A stretch of DNA of 64,000 bases. Origin: Exophiala sp. HKRS030 (lineage: Eukaryota; Ascomycota; Eurotiomycetes; Chaetothyriales; Herpotrichiellaceae). Shown here piece by piece: positions 13,428-23,032 of this stretch. The notes beneath the pieces were generated by a model. It was not told the DNA's origin. It did not search any database and was given only the letters and a program-made list of their open reading frames with translations. Numbering within the stretch: position 1 is the first letter of the stretch; each line of letters starts with the position of its first letter. The stretch is taken from assembly GCA_023897205.1 (NCBI GenBank), contig JAHWDD010000003.1, positions 5,149,665 through 5,213,664 on the forward strand. Reading direction: 5' to 3'. The position numbers and the translations under genes are program-made.

Positions 13428-14792
13428 TCATTCCTTTTCCTTGGCCTTCCCATCAGCTTCTGCTTCGAGTCTCGCTACCTCTTCCAATGCAGCAATGGCA
13501 TCGTCATCATCGTCGTCAACCTCAAACTCGTCCTTGTCCTTGTCCTTTTCTTTCTCTCCATTGGCAACACTAGTGCTCTTCTCGACCAATTCCGTCACCG
13601 GCCCATCTTCTTTCAGGGTTCGTTCTTGATCTTCCGTGACCTTGACCGGCTCCTGCACATCTTTCGACGGCCCCTTTATCGGCACACTCTTCTTGTCGAG
13701 ATTCCAATCAATCACCCCTTCCGGCCCGTACCGACTCTCGAGCCAGTCATTGGCCTTTTTGAAGTGACCACAGTCAAAAAACCCCCTGTGCGCGCTGAGC
13801 GGACTCGGATGCACGCTCTTCAAAACGAGGTGCCGGGCCCCCGTGATGCCGGCGCACCGTTTCTGCGCCGGACTGCCCCAGGCAAGAAACACGACCCCTC
13901 TGGTCCTCAGCTTCACCACGGTGTCGATGACCTTTTGCGTGAACTTCTCCCACCCGTGGTTCGCGTGCGAATTCGCGTCGCCCGCCCTCACGGTCAGACA
14001 CGTGTTGAGCAACAAGACCCCTTGATCCGCCCAAGGGGTGAGCAGACCGCCCGAGTTTTTGGGTGGGGGATTGAACCCGGGGTAATCTTTTTTGATGGCC
14101 GTGTAAATGTTTCGCAGACTCGGAGGCGCGGGGGTCGGCGGACGCACCGAGAAACACAAACCGTGGGCCTGGTTGTGGCCGTGGTAAGGGTCTTGTCCGA
14201 GGATGACCACGCGGACCTTGTGGAGAGGGCAGTGGCGGGACCAGCTGTACACGTCCTCCAAGGGAGGGTAGATTTTTGTCTTCGAGTCAACCTCCTTTTG
14301 CAGGAACCGCTTCAAATCCAGAAACTCTCGACTGGTGACTTCGTCCTTCAACTGCGCCAGCCAGCTGGGATCGAGCGTGTCAATTTCCAACTTGAGTAAC
14401 CGCCTCTGTTCCTCGCCCAGCCCTGCAACCCATTTGTCCTTGTCGAATTTTGAGACAGGTGTGGAATCGGCCACACTTCCTGCCGCACCGGCAAGGGTAC
14501 CATTATTATTACTCGTCTTCGTCTTGGGCGGTCCAAAGAATGAGGTGAGGTCGGAATTTTTCGTCTTAGGCTGCTTCTTTGCACCGTCGCCCGTCGACGT
14601 CGGAGGATCTTTGCGTTTGAGCGACATCGCGGCGGCGGCCACGAGGTTACGCACCGGTAGCACGCGAAAGGGGGAGTGGTGTATCCTGAGATGACGGTAG
14701 TACTGGTCACGAAACTCGGACAAATGAAACACTGCGGTCGTGCCGTGGCGAGGCTGTGGGACCCTGGAGCTGAACCACAAAGACTTGAGCAT
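13428..14792 (-). CDS. UNG1: Uracil-DNA glycosylase, with alternative starts
   Basis: This enzyme removes uracil from DNA as the first step of base excision repair. The intron-free frame carries the family's water-activating motif GQDPYHG, the following GLCFSVRPPTPAPPSLRN, and the HPSPLSAHRGFF motif that inserts into the minor groove. The first ATG (14792) gives 454 residues with an Arg-rich, acidic-poor leader (MLKSLWFSSRVPQPRHG) that looks mitochondrial. A second in-frame ATG at 14627 gives 399 residues starting MSLKRKDPP, followed by a basic stretch and a PIP-box-like DLTSFFGPP. Human UNG makes mitochondrial and nuclear forms by alternative promoters and splicing, so dual targeting is plausible here but inferred. 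The C-terminus has a long acidic, Asp/Glu/Lys-rich extension of about 70 residues after the catalytic core. Confidence 0.95.
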   Translation of the reverse strand: MLKSLWFSSRVPQPRHGTTAVFHLSEFRDQYYRHLRIHHSPFRVLPVRNLVAAAAMSLKRKDPPTSTGDGAKKQPKTKNSDLTSFFGPPKTKTSNNNGTLAGAAGSVADSTPVSKFDKDKWVAGLGEEQRRLLKLEIDTLDPSWLAQLKDEVTSREFLDLKRFLQKEVDSKTKIYPPLEDVYSWSRHCPLHKVRVVILGQDPYHGHNQAHGLCFSVRPPTPAPPSLRNIYTAIKKDYPGFNPPPKNSGGLLTPWADQGVLLLNTCLTVRAGDANSHANHGWEKFTQKVIDTVVKLRTRGVVFLAWGSPAQKRCAGITGARHLVLKSVHPSPLSAHRGFFDCGHFKKANDWLESRYGPEGVIDWNLDKKSVPIKGPSKDVQEPVKVTEDQERTLKEDGPVTELVEKSTSVANGEKEKDKDKDEFEVDDDDDDAIAALEEVARLEAEADGKAKEKE

Positions 14793-15547
14793 GTACGTCC
14801 TGAACAAGAAAGACGATAAGATGAAATCGATATGATGACACCGTACGGAACACCCGTCACTGTGCTTGAATGGAGTTCAGTGCTGATGGTTTGACTTCCC
14901 TCCGCAGCCTGAGACGCGCACCCCAGACTTTAAATTAAGACGCGTGACGCGTTGATTGCAGGGTCTTCAGCCTCGTCAGCCTTGCCTTCTCTAACAGCGG
15001 TAGTTTCGGACCAATCCTCTCGAGGTGACCAAGTATAACAGATGCATGAAATTAAGGTCATTCTATAGTTCTGCACACAATATTGAAGCCTAACCTAAAG
15101 GGCAAAAATATCCTGAAGGAGGCTTCGAGCGCGCGAAGAGTGATAGACTTGCACCATAACGGCGAGAACTGCTCTTTTGAGGGACCATGACAAAAGATTT
15201 CGTCGGTTTGTTTTATTGATTATGTTGGCCGTCCGTCTCAAAGCAACTATCTGGGGCATACAGATGGACTGCATCTCGATGTCAGAGCTCTGAGAGACTG
15301 CCATTCACTTGGTCAGAGAACCTCTGCCCATGGGGAGTGAGAAAGCGGATTCATTTTTGAGCCTTGTCACACATCGGCATTTGCCTAAATATAAGAAGAG
15401 GTAACCACCTCCGAGAGACTGATAGCTCTTGATGATGCTTTGGATACATCTGAATACGAGAATTGGACGATGCAGTCTAGACAAATTTTCTACCAAAAAA
15501 GCCCCCAAACAGCGGGTCAAGCGTCTCAGTCCATAAGGTAAGACCCA
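14793..15547. other. Intergenic: UNG promoter and MCT transporter 3' region
   Basis: No gene is supported. Small minus-strand frames at 15095-15304 and 15305-15520 have no recognisable content. Confidence 0.35.
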
Positions 15548-16948
15548 TCAATCGACATTGCTTTCCGTTTCTCGCTGTCTGCAACCTCCTTTTGACAAAG
15601 AAGCCCTGGACACGATCAAAAAGGCTACTGCTCCAAGGTACATGAAACCAACAAACACCTGGGCCCGCAAGTAGGGCTTTTCTGCAGTCTTGCTGTCCCG
15701 TAGTTGCACAGCTATCACTTCCGCAACGGCAGTCGGTGCTCCAAGGGTAAACCACAGAATGGCCAACGCCGTATGGAGGTCACGCAGGCCCACGACCTCG
15801 GCGGCCAACGGCGCAGCGCTCGCCCAGATCGTCCCAGCATTCAGCCCGACCACGATGGCGAAGAAGAAGATCACCCCAATCGACTTGGCGAAGACCCAAA
15901 TCACAAGGCAAAAAAGCCCAGCAAAAAATGTCGAGACCAAGGCGACATCAGTACGGCCCAGGCGGTCGCTCAGCAATCCGACAGCGGGACGACCGAGTGC
16001 TTGGCCCAGGTTCAGTAACGCACTCGCGATGCTGCCCTGTTGCTGCGTAAAGCCGACAGCCACCGTGTAGCTGGAGAGACTAAACAGCAACCCCACATAG
16101 CCCAGCACACTCAAGATGGCCCAGGCTAAGAAGGCTAAGAATTTTAACGTCAAGAAAGGAGAGTGGCGCGGTATTGAATCTGGCGATTTGGCGACCGTGA
16201 CCGAGGAATGATCCCCGGGCGGATATCGTAGTAAGTTGCAGCAGATGCCGTTGACCACGAAGCACAGGATACCGAGGATTCGCATTGCCCATGGATATCC
16301 CAGCTGCGGAATCATCTTCCCAACAGCGAGCGAATAGATCAATCCACCCGTGCCAGAGCCAGCAGCGGCAATTCCATTGACGAAGCTCCGTTTTCGCAAG
16401 AACCAATGCGAGATAATGCCGATGGAACCGCTGAAACAGAAGCCCATTCCGAGGCCGAAGCAGACTCCCTGGGCAAGGAAAAGCTGCCAGTCGGTCTTAA
16501 CAAACGACGTCGTGATCAAGGACAGAACCTCGAGGATCGTGCCGGTGTTGAGAACGAAGCGGGTGCCAATCTTTCGGCCCAGGTATGTGGCGAGGGGAGC
16601 GACGAACATGGAGCAAGAAATACTCAGACCGCCAACGAATGCATATTCGAGAGCTGTCGTGCCGGGGAAAGTGTCGGAGGAGAGATAGTGGGCGAGGATC
16701 ACGCCGTAGGCCTGTATGGTATGTAGTAAGCGCCATTAGCAACACAGACTTTTTTGTGTCTTTGTCGAAAACAAAGAGAGACAATGCGACGGTATGCTTA
16801 CGCTGTTGATCCCCCATGTATGTGCGTTGATGAGAAACGTGCAGACAACGCATACCCAGCCATAGCCGCCGTCAGGAGGGGGATTGCTCGTCTGCTTAGT
16901 GATGGTACGCGCAGAGAGGTCCTCGAGCTCGCTTTCCTGGTGTGACAT
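15548..16948 (-). CDS. MFS transporter, monocarboxylate (MCT)-type
   Basis: A plasma-membrane transporter of the major facilitator superfamily, of the fungal monocarboxylate-transporter-like type, 436 residues. Exons are 16948-16802 and 16711-15548. The second exon begins at GCC after a CAG acceptor. The start region contains the diagnostic PPDGGYGWVCVVCTFLINAHTWG at about residues 24-46. That is the MCT motif leading into transmembrane helix 1. The joined exon continues SAYGVILAHYL. About eleven to twelve hydrophobic helices follow, with the loop segment LSDRLGRTDVALV after helix 6-7. A TATA-like box lies about 70 bp upstream. The gene is divergent from a Zn2Cys6 regulator (starts 606 bp apart), and the P450 lies just beyond that regulator, so the three may act together. 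Candidate substrates are small carboxylates or a cluster product. Confidence 0.91.
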
Positions 16949-17554
16949 AGCGGCCTTGATTCGTATCTTCGGCTTTCCAAGACCGCCTCCTACGATTCGC
17001 TAACAAGAGCAAGAATATATATACCTGGTGCAAGCCCTTTCAAATGCCTCACCGGGGTCAACACGGTGGGGAAAATCCTTCTGTCGGACCAAGAATCCAC
17101 TCCTGAGGCGAGCGCATCAGCGCGGCGTCCGGAAAGATCCCATAGCAAGACCTACGGGTATGGCATCATTGATCAACCAGCAGGTGTCGGTAATGCTCAG
17201 CGTCGCTACAGCAGCAGGAAAATGTATAGATCTCACGATGGAACGCTCCTGTGTGCGTCGTCTTCGCCGCGATGACTCAAGCTTATATGCTTACTCCGTC
17301 TTTTGTGTCCTTTCTGGGCTGATATGTCCGAAGCAGTATCGTGACGATCCAATGAGGAGGCGATGACACCTTCTAGCCCATCCACACTGTTCCTCTTTTC
17401 GATCCTTTAAACCCGAAGAACGATTACGAGCGCGGCCCCACATTCAAGCTATATCGGCACTCTCTGCGGAGTACATACCTCCCAAATCATTCTGCTGAAT
17501 TCTCTAGCCCCGAATCAATTTTCAGTTACGAAACGAAGACTAAGTCTGGCGGCC
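16949..17554. promoter_or_regulatory. Divergent promoter shared by MCT transporter and Zn2Cys6 regulator
   Basis: This 606-bp spacer separates two divergent starts. It contains CGG-N3-CCG at 17123-17131, the inverted-triplet arrangement that Zn2Cys6 dimers often bind. It also holds further CGG triplets near 17053-17070. That the adjacent regulator binds here is inference. Confidence 0.45.
17016..17023 (-). promoter_or_regulatory. TATA-like box of the MCT transporter
   Basis: TATATATA read on the minus strand, about 68-75 bp upstream of the transporter ATG at 16948. The distance is usual for fungal TATA boxes. Confidence 0.4.
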
Positions 17555-19839
17555 ATGAATGCGCAGAAACGGAAGAAGAGTCGAATTCGGCAAGCATTGA
17601 GCTGCGTTTCCTGCCGAGAGCGTAAGGTCCGATGTGACCGATTAGCCCCCTGCTCAGCCTGCCAGATCCGTGGCCGTGCCCAATACTGCCGATATGAGGA
17701 TCAAAATGGACTACAGATCAACGATACAGGTCTGACGCCCGAGCGGTAAGTTGGGAGTTACGATCATGCCCTTCTGGCAGATGAGACCTTGCAAGATACC
17801 TCGATCTGATGCAAATATGATTTGGATAGAGAAAGGTCGAGAAGAGTGGCTCATCGTTTCGTCATAGCAACGCCTGACTCGCCATTTCATGCTGCTGCCG
17901 CAACAACGCCGGTGCCGCTGCAGTCTCCAAGGACAAAGCACGTCACTATTGTGGATGAGTCTGCGCGGCCAGGTTCCTTGGTGGATGAGCTCAGCGAGCC
18001 GTCGTCGCGGCTGATCTGGTTCCTTGACGCCGTTGCGGCAGGCCTGAAGGACACCTGGCACACTGAGCAATTAACGAGTGAGACCATCTTCCTGGGATGG
18101 AAATCATCGGCGTCGCTTTTCCGATGCCTTGGTGAGCAAGTGCCCAACGGCGCCTTGTCCTTGCCAGAGGGACTCACGGTCGAATCTGTCTTTGGCCTCA
18201 CAAATCGCACTACGTTGCACCCATTTGGTTCTCTTTGGTCTTTCGCTGGGAATCCTTCGGTGGCAGAGATCCTGAAAGCACTTCCCGGTGTGGAAAGTTG
18301 CATGAGGTCAAACTTCCTTCCCAGGAGACGCCTCAAGGGTGACATGACCAAGAACTCGCCAACTAACGAGCCAAACAGATATTATCGTAGTTTCCGACAG
18401 AATCTTCAGACATTCTACCCTCTCTTACTCGACCCCGAGGGCTTTGAACGCCGCCTTTGCGACTTCATGGAAAAGATAGGAGACTCGGGAATCGAGTCTG
18501 CGCTTGAGTTGGCATCTGAAGAAAGGTCCTTTCATGATGCCGCTTGGTACGGCCTTCTCTTCGGGGTGCTTGCGTGCGGTTGTCAGTTCTCCGGCCCCGA
18601 GTCTCAAGATCGGGTCCTGAAAGCCAGAGTTTTCGGTACGTTTTGACCAGCGGCGCGTCTCACGAGCGCGATCATGATTCATTGATCTTTCATCTGGACT
18701 GACTCTGCTGCAAGTGGCTGGGGCGTTTGAATGCCTGCGACTCGCGCACCACTACGGGATACCCACTCTCGCAACTATTCAGACGTCGCTAATGATCCTG
18801 TTCACCATTGCAAATGACTCAAATCCTGGTGTGGCCTCGGCTGTCCTCGGTAAATGTGCCCCCCAGGCTGGTCCCATGATCATGTTGCTGTGGACACTAA
18901 TACGGGCGTGAAGCTTCCACCAGTCAACAAGCACAGTCTCTGGGATTGCACGTCGGAGGGCGCGGTAGTCAACTGGCTGCGACAACAACTATCCACCCCC
19001 TCTGGTAAGTGGACCTCGGAAAGGCAGTACCGCCTTTGCTGATGTACTGTATCCTGACCACCCTTCATTCCAGGTCAATGATAATGTTCTTCGACTACGA
19101 ATTCTCCTCCGCCTTTGGTCGGATCCCAGTTGTTTTCTTGCCTAATGGGGATTGCGACATTGACCTGCCTCTCGAACAGCAGCACCACACTTCTCCGGTG
19201 ACCTTTTGGGAGTTCACGCTCGACCTTCTTCGGCTAAAACAGAGTTGGCAGACGGTGAGAATGCGACATGAGAGCCCCGCCGACGCTGAACCCGAGATCG
19301 TCAGCAGGACTCTGAGGCAGGTCGCTGCACTGGAAGAGGCCGCTTCGCGCGGCCGCCTCACACGATCACAACAGGCCGGGGCCATTGACATGAAAGTAGA
19401 GCAGCTGATGGCCACCATCTATGTCGACAGTTTCCGGGCCGAAGTGCTCTGTTGCAGCTCACTATCGGGCTCGGTGGATCCGGCGCTGCGGCAACTACAT
19501 CTCGACGACATGAGAGGACATCTACAGCAGGTCCTTCGGGCGCTCATCGCGCTCAAGCAACTGTCCCCGACGACCGTCACGACTCCTTGGACATTACATC
19601 ATTGTGTCACGAGCTCGGCACTGATTCTGGCTGCTTTTGACTGTGCATTGGGCAGTACCCGAGATTCCCGGGCATTGTTGAAAAGATTCATCCTCTCATA
19701 CTCTAGTGGTACCCGGGGAGACAACATCATGAACAACGAGGACGACCTGTCGAGCAGCCCCCCTTATTCTGATGCCGTCTGTGCCCTCGAGTATATCATC
19801 GAACGAGCAGCAGGTGAAGAAGCTCGGAGAATGTTATGA
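17555..19839 (+). CDS. Zn2Cys6 fungal transcription factor with Fungal_trans domain
   Basis: A predicted nuclear regulator of 656 residues with exons 17555-17745, 17830-18635, 18715-18849, 18932-19004 and 19074-19839. The coding sum is 1971 nt. The zinc cluster occupies residues 17-45 (CVSCRERKVRC, then CSACQIRGRAQYC) after a basic leader. The middle homology domain is spread over three exons and appears only after splicing. AFECLRLAHHYG is in exon 3. VLAQSLGLHVGG crosses the exon 3-4 junction. HPLWSMIMFFDYEFSSAFGRIP crosses the exon 4-5 junction. Raw reading frames here look frameshifted, but the introns explain this, with a CTAAT branch point in the third intron. The regulator is divergent from the MCT transporter and convergent with the P450, so it is the likely local regulator of that group. 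Confidence 0.92.
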
Positions 19840-20103
19840 GTTTGATACAGATACGATCATAGTGAGGAGAATTCGTATCGACCCGCCTCGTGGCACTGCG
19901 GGAACGATCGCCTCAGCACCAATGGGCTATTGTTTGATGGTGAATTGAAAATAAAGCGAAAAGAGATGAACAAAGTTTACTGTTCAACCACATGCAATCG
20001 TTTATTGAGAAACGTACCGCATCGGCCCCAATTTTTCATGGAGGCTACTTCTGTCTTGATTTGCAATGTTTCGCTCCAGTGCCCCAGCTGTATGCAAGCC
20101 ATT

Positions 20104-21955
20104 TCAGCCGCCCAGAGGCGAAATTCGCCACTGCTTCGTCTCCGGGTCTAAACATTCGCGCTGTGCTTCTTCCCATTCTCGGGCCACCAGGTCCGCCTTG
20201 TGCTGCGACCTTGGCCGGATGCTACAGCGAAACTCCTCTGGCATGCAGACGAACCCCTGCGTCAGTCTATCTGGGTCCGGGAAGATCGGGTTGTTGTCGC
20301 GATCGAGTGCCGGCTCGACTTTGAAAGCCCACAAGAAACGTGCCACGCCGAGGAAGAGACTTCGCTCCGCCACGTGGATCCCCGGGCAGATGCGACGACC
20401 GGCTCCGAACGTGAACTGATCGCGGGCGCTGGCTTCGGGGTTCGACGCCGCATCCGCCAACCACTGATTGTCATGTTTGTACCTGTCCGGGTTGAAGACG
20501 CGCGGGTCAGGGTGGCGCTTCGGGTCCATGTTGATGGCCCACACGTTGTTCATGACACCGGCGTCCTTGGGTATGAGATACCCTTCGTACCAATCGTCTT
20601 GGGTGACGGCGTGCGGCACGGCACCCAGAATCGTCGTCGGCATCCAGCGGAGCGTCTCCTTGATGCACGACCGGATATATGGCAGACCCGAGGCATGATC
20701 CATGGTCGGCATCTGGTGGTTCCCAATGACCCGGTCGATCTCCTCTTGCGCCTTTCTCTGGGCCTCCGGAAACAGCAGCATCGCTTGAACAAAGGCGTAC
20801 AGTGTGCTCGACGTCGTATCCGATCCGGCCTCGAGGAGCGTCCCGCTAATGTAGGCCGCCTGTTCGTCACTGAACCCTTCATCGTTTTGGGCCTTGGCGA
20901 GCTGCTGGCAAAAGCAAGGCTTGATGGTTTTCTTCTTGATTTCGTCTTTAGCGTGTAGCCAATGGTCGAGGTAAAGAGCCTTCTCTTTCTTGTGAATATC
21001 CTTGGCAAACTTTTGTGTCGGGAGGGCGAAGTCTGGCAACATTCGCAGCCAGGGGAAAAAATCTATCAGTGCGGCCGTCCCGGTCTGGTTTAATTTTGCG
21101 AATTCGGTGAAGCCGTCGAACAACTGCTTCATTTTCTCGTCGTCGTAGCTGTGCGTCCGCCAACCGAAAACCAGAGAGGTCGTCAAGGCATTTGAGTATC
21201 TGCGAATGTTTTCCAAAAACCTTTCCGGCTGAACCAGCATCTGATACAACATTTGTTTGTTCTCAAGCATTTGATACGGGACGTATCTCTTGGAAATGGT
21301 GACGTTGAGGACGGTGTGGACCATTTTGCGAAGCTATAATGTTTCGTAACTGTAAGTCAACTTAGGTACATTGGTAGGTTGCCGCCAATGACCAGTATCG
21401 TACAGGTCTTTGGTCCGGCGAGATGTGAACGAACGTACATTGCGCCACTGTGGTGTGTAACCCTGAAGAAAATAATCAGTAATCATCACAGTGTTGGGTG
21501 TTCACCACTGCTGAACTTCGCACCATCATGAGCATCCTCATGTTATCACTACAAAGCGTCTGTCCGATGTACATCTCCTGCCGGTGAGAGTACCTGCCGC
21601 TTCTCTTGTCGAGGAGATCCTTTACAGCTTTGTCGCCAGAAAGCACAACCAGGGTTTTGGATCCAAGGATGAGACTGTATATTGGACCATACTCTCGCGC
21701 CCACTTCTCGAACTGGAGATGTGCATCTTTCGTCGGCATCTAACGAGGTTCCCGGCACAACAATCAGCAGAGTACTCGGTACACGAGGCGTGGAGTCCAG
21801 CGCGTCAGAGTCATTCATACCTGATGCACGTTTCCAATCATGGGCAGCGTCGGTGGACCAGGAGGGTAATCTTTCGGTCGCCTTCCCGTCCTCAGCAGAC
21901 GGATGATCATAAAAATACATATGACCAGCAGAACTGTTTTACTGAAAGAAATCAT
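20104..21955 (-). CDS. Cytochrome P450 monooxygenase
   Basis: A membrane-anchored haem monooxygenase of 534 residues, similar in layout to fungal secondary-metabolism P450s such as the CYP64/OrdA type. Exons are 21955-21821, 21739-21524, 21462-21439 (only 24 nt) and 21333-20104. The N-terminal anchor is TVLLVICIFMIIRLL, followed by the proline hinge YPPGPPTLPMIGN. The I-helix oxygen-binding segment is LLEAGSDTTSS, the ExxR motif is KETLRWMP, and the haem-binding loop is FGAGRRICPG. The tiny third exon encodes GYTPQWRN and restores the C-helix WRxLRKMVHTVL. About 50 residues follow the haem loop before the stop, within the usual range. The upstream DNA carries three spaced 9-mers. The substrate is unknown. 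The neighbours suggest a small metabolic group with the MCT transporter and regulator. Confidence 0.95.
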
Positions 21956-23032
21956 TCTCTGTTCCTGAACTGTTGGCTCTCGAGATTTTGGAGATTTCGT
22001 GACTCTCTGAGGGTCTTTTAACAGCAACGAGATAACAAGGAAAACAAAAGGTAAAGGATATCGCAGGACACGGAGTCTGATTCTACAAAGGAATGTGCCC
22101 ATTAACAGATCAGCCCAAGTTATACCTCTACATTCAACGCTTCGATTCGCTGGTGGAGGAGGGTGGAGGCAGCCGCCCCTTGAGAAGCCGCCCCACAAGA
22201 AGCCGCCCCCATTGTATAGCGTCCAGTGGTATTCTTCGAAAGTACTCCATACATGGTGCAGAGAATACTGAGCCTTTGGCGGGAGCCCAACATCAAGGCC
22301 GAGGACCCAGCTGAAATCAAGCAAAGGGTATTGTTTTAGTTTTCTAATGGCTCTCTGTCCTCTCTGACTCGATGACGGCGTGCACCAGTCTTTCACCCGC
22401 TGAGCACTGCCTACCTAATTGGGACTAGTGCCATTGAATATGGACGACAGCATTGTTTCAGTAGCAATCCAGGTATAGAGAGGGACATCGCCCTGTGTTG
22501 AGACACAGAAGCAACCGTGTCGCTACGTAGATCTGTCGAAGCATGCAGTCTTGGGTATCCCGATCTGTACCTACGTACTGCATAGGTTGGCAAAGCTCAA
22601 ACAAAAGAGGCCACGAAGTTGTTTGGCAAATCAAAAATACACAAGATCCGATTTGGTCCTTTTTAGAAATGTATTAGAGAAAGTCAACTGCGCAGTCTTG
22701 TCCATGTCACGAGTGTCTTGAGAAATAGAATACAAGAAGGTTGCTCATAACAATGCTAATTGGAGCGATATCTAGCTCATTCGTGGCTTTTCAAAGGATA
22801 CGAAAAGCCTTCTATTCATTCAAGACATACATAGAGACATGGTCGTAATGCCACCTGCGAATTCAAATACTCCATAGGCATTTCGATTCAATTACCCAGC
22901 CCCCCATTTATGCCATTAAAACCCATTCCACAAAGGGGTATTTTTTGCGCGTAAATCCACGACCTGCACGTTGAGCTCAAATCATAAAAAGGAAAAACAA
23001 CGCCTCGTCCGTTATACATGAAGCTAGCTGAA
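21956..23032. other. Intergenic: P450 promoter and MED14 3' region
   Basis: No gene is supported in this 1.1 kb. It holds the three-copy GC-rich direct repeat described separately, about 215-255 bp upstream of the P450 start. The half nearer MED14 is AT-rich and featureless. It is presumably 3' UTR and terminator. Confidence 0.4.
22171..22209. repeat. Three direct copies of AGCCGCCCC at 15-bp spacing
   Basis: Exact 9-mers start at 22171, 22186 and 22201, so they sit on one helical phase and a half. They lie 216-255 bp upstream of the P450 start, in otherwise ordinary sequence. Read on the P450 strand they are GGGGCGGCT. The spacing suggests an array of protein-binding sites. Confidence 0.65.

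Noticed and set aside
18850..19073. Apparent frameshift or broken regulator gene
   Set aside because: Introns at 18850-18931 and 19005-19073 restore AQSLGLHV and WSMIMFFDYEF in one frame, and the total coding length is a multiple of three.
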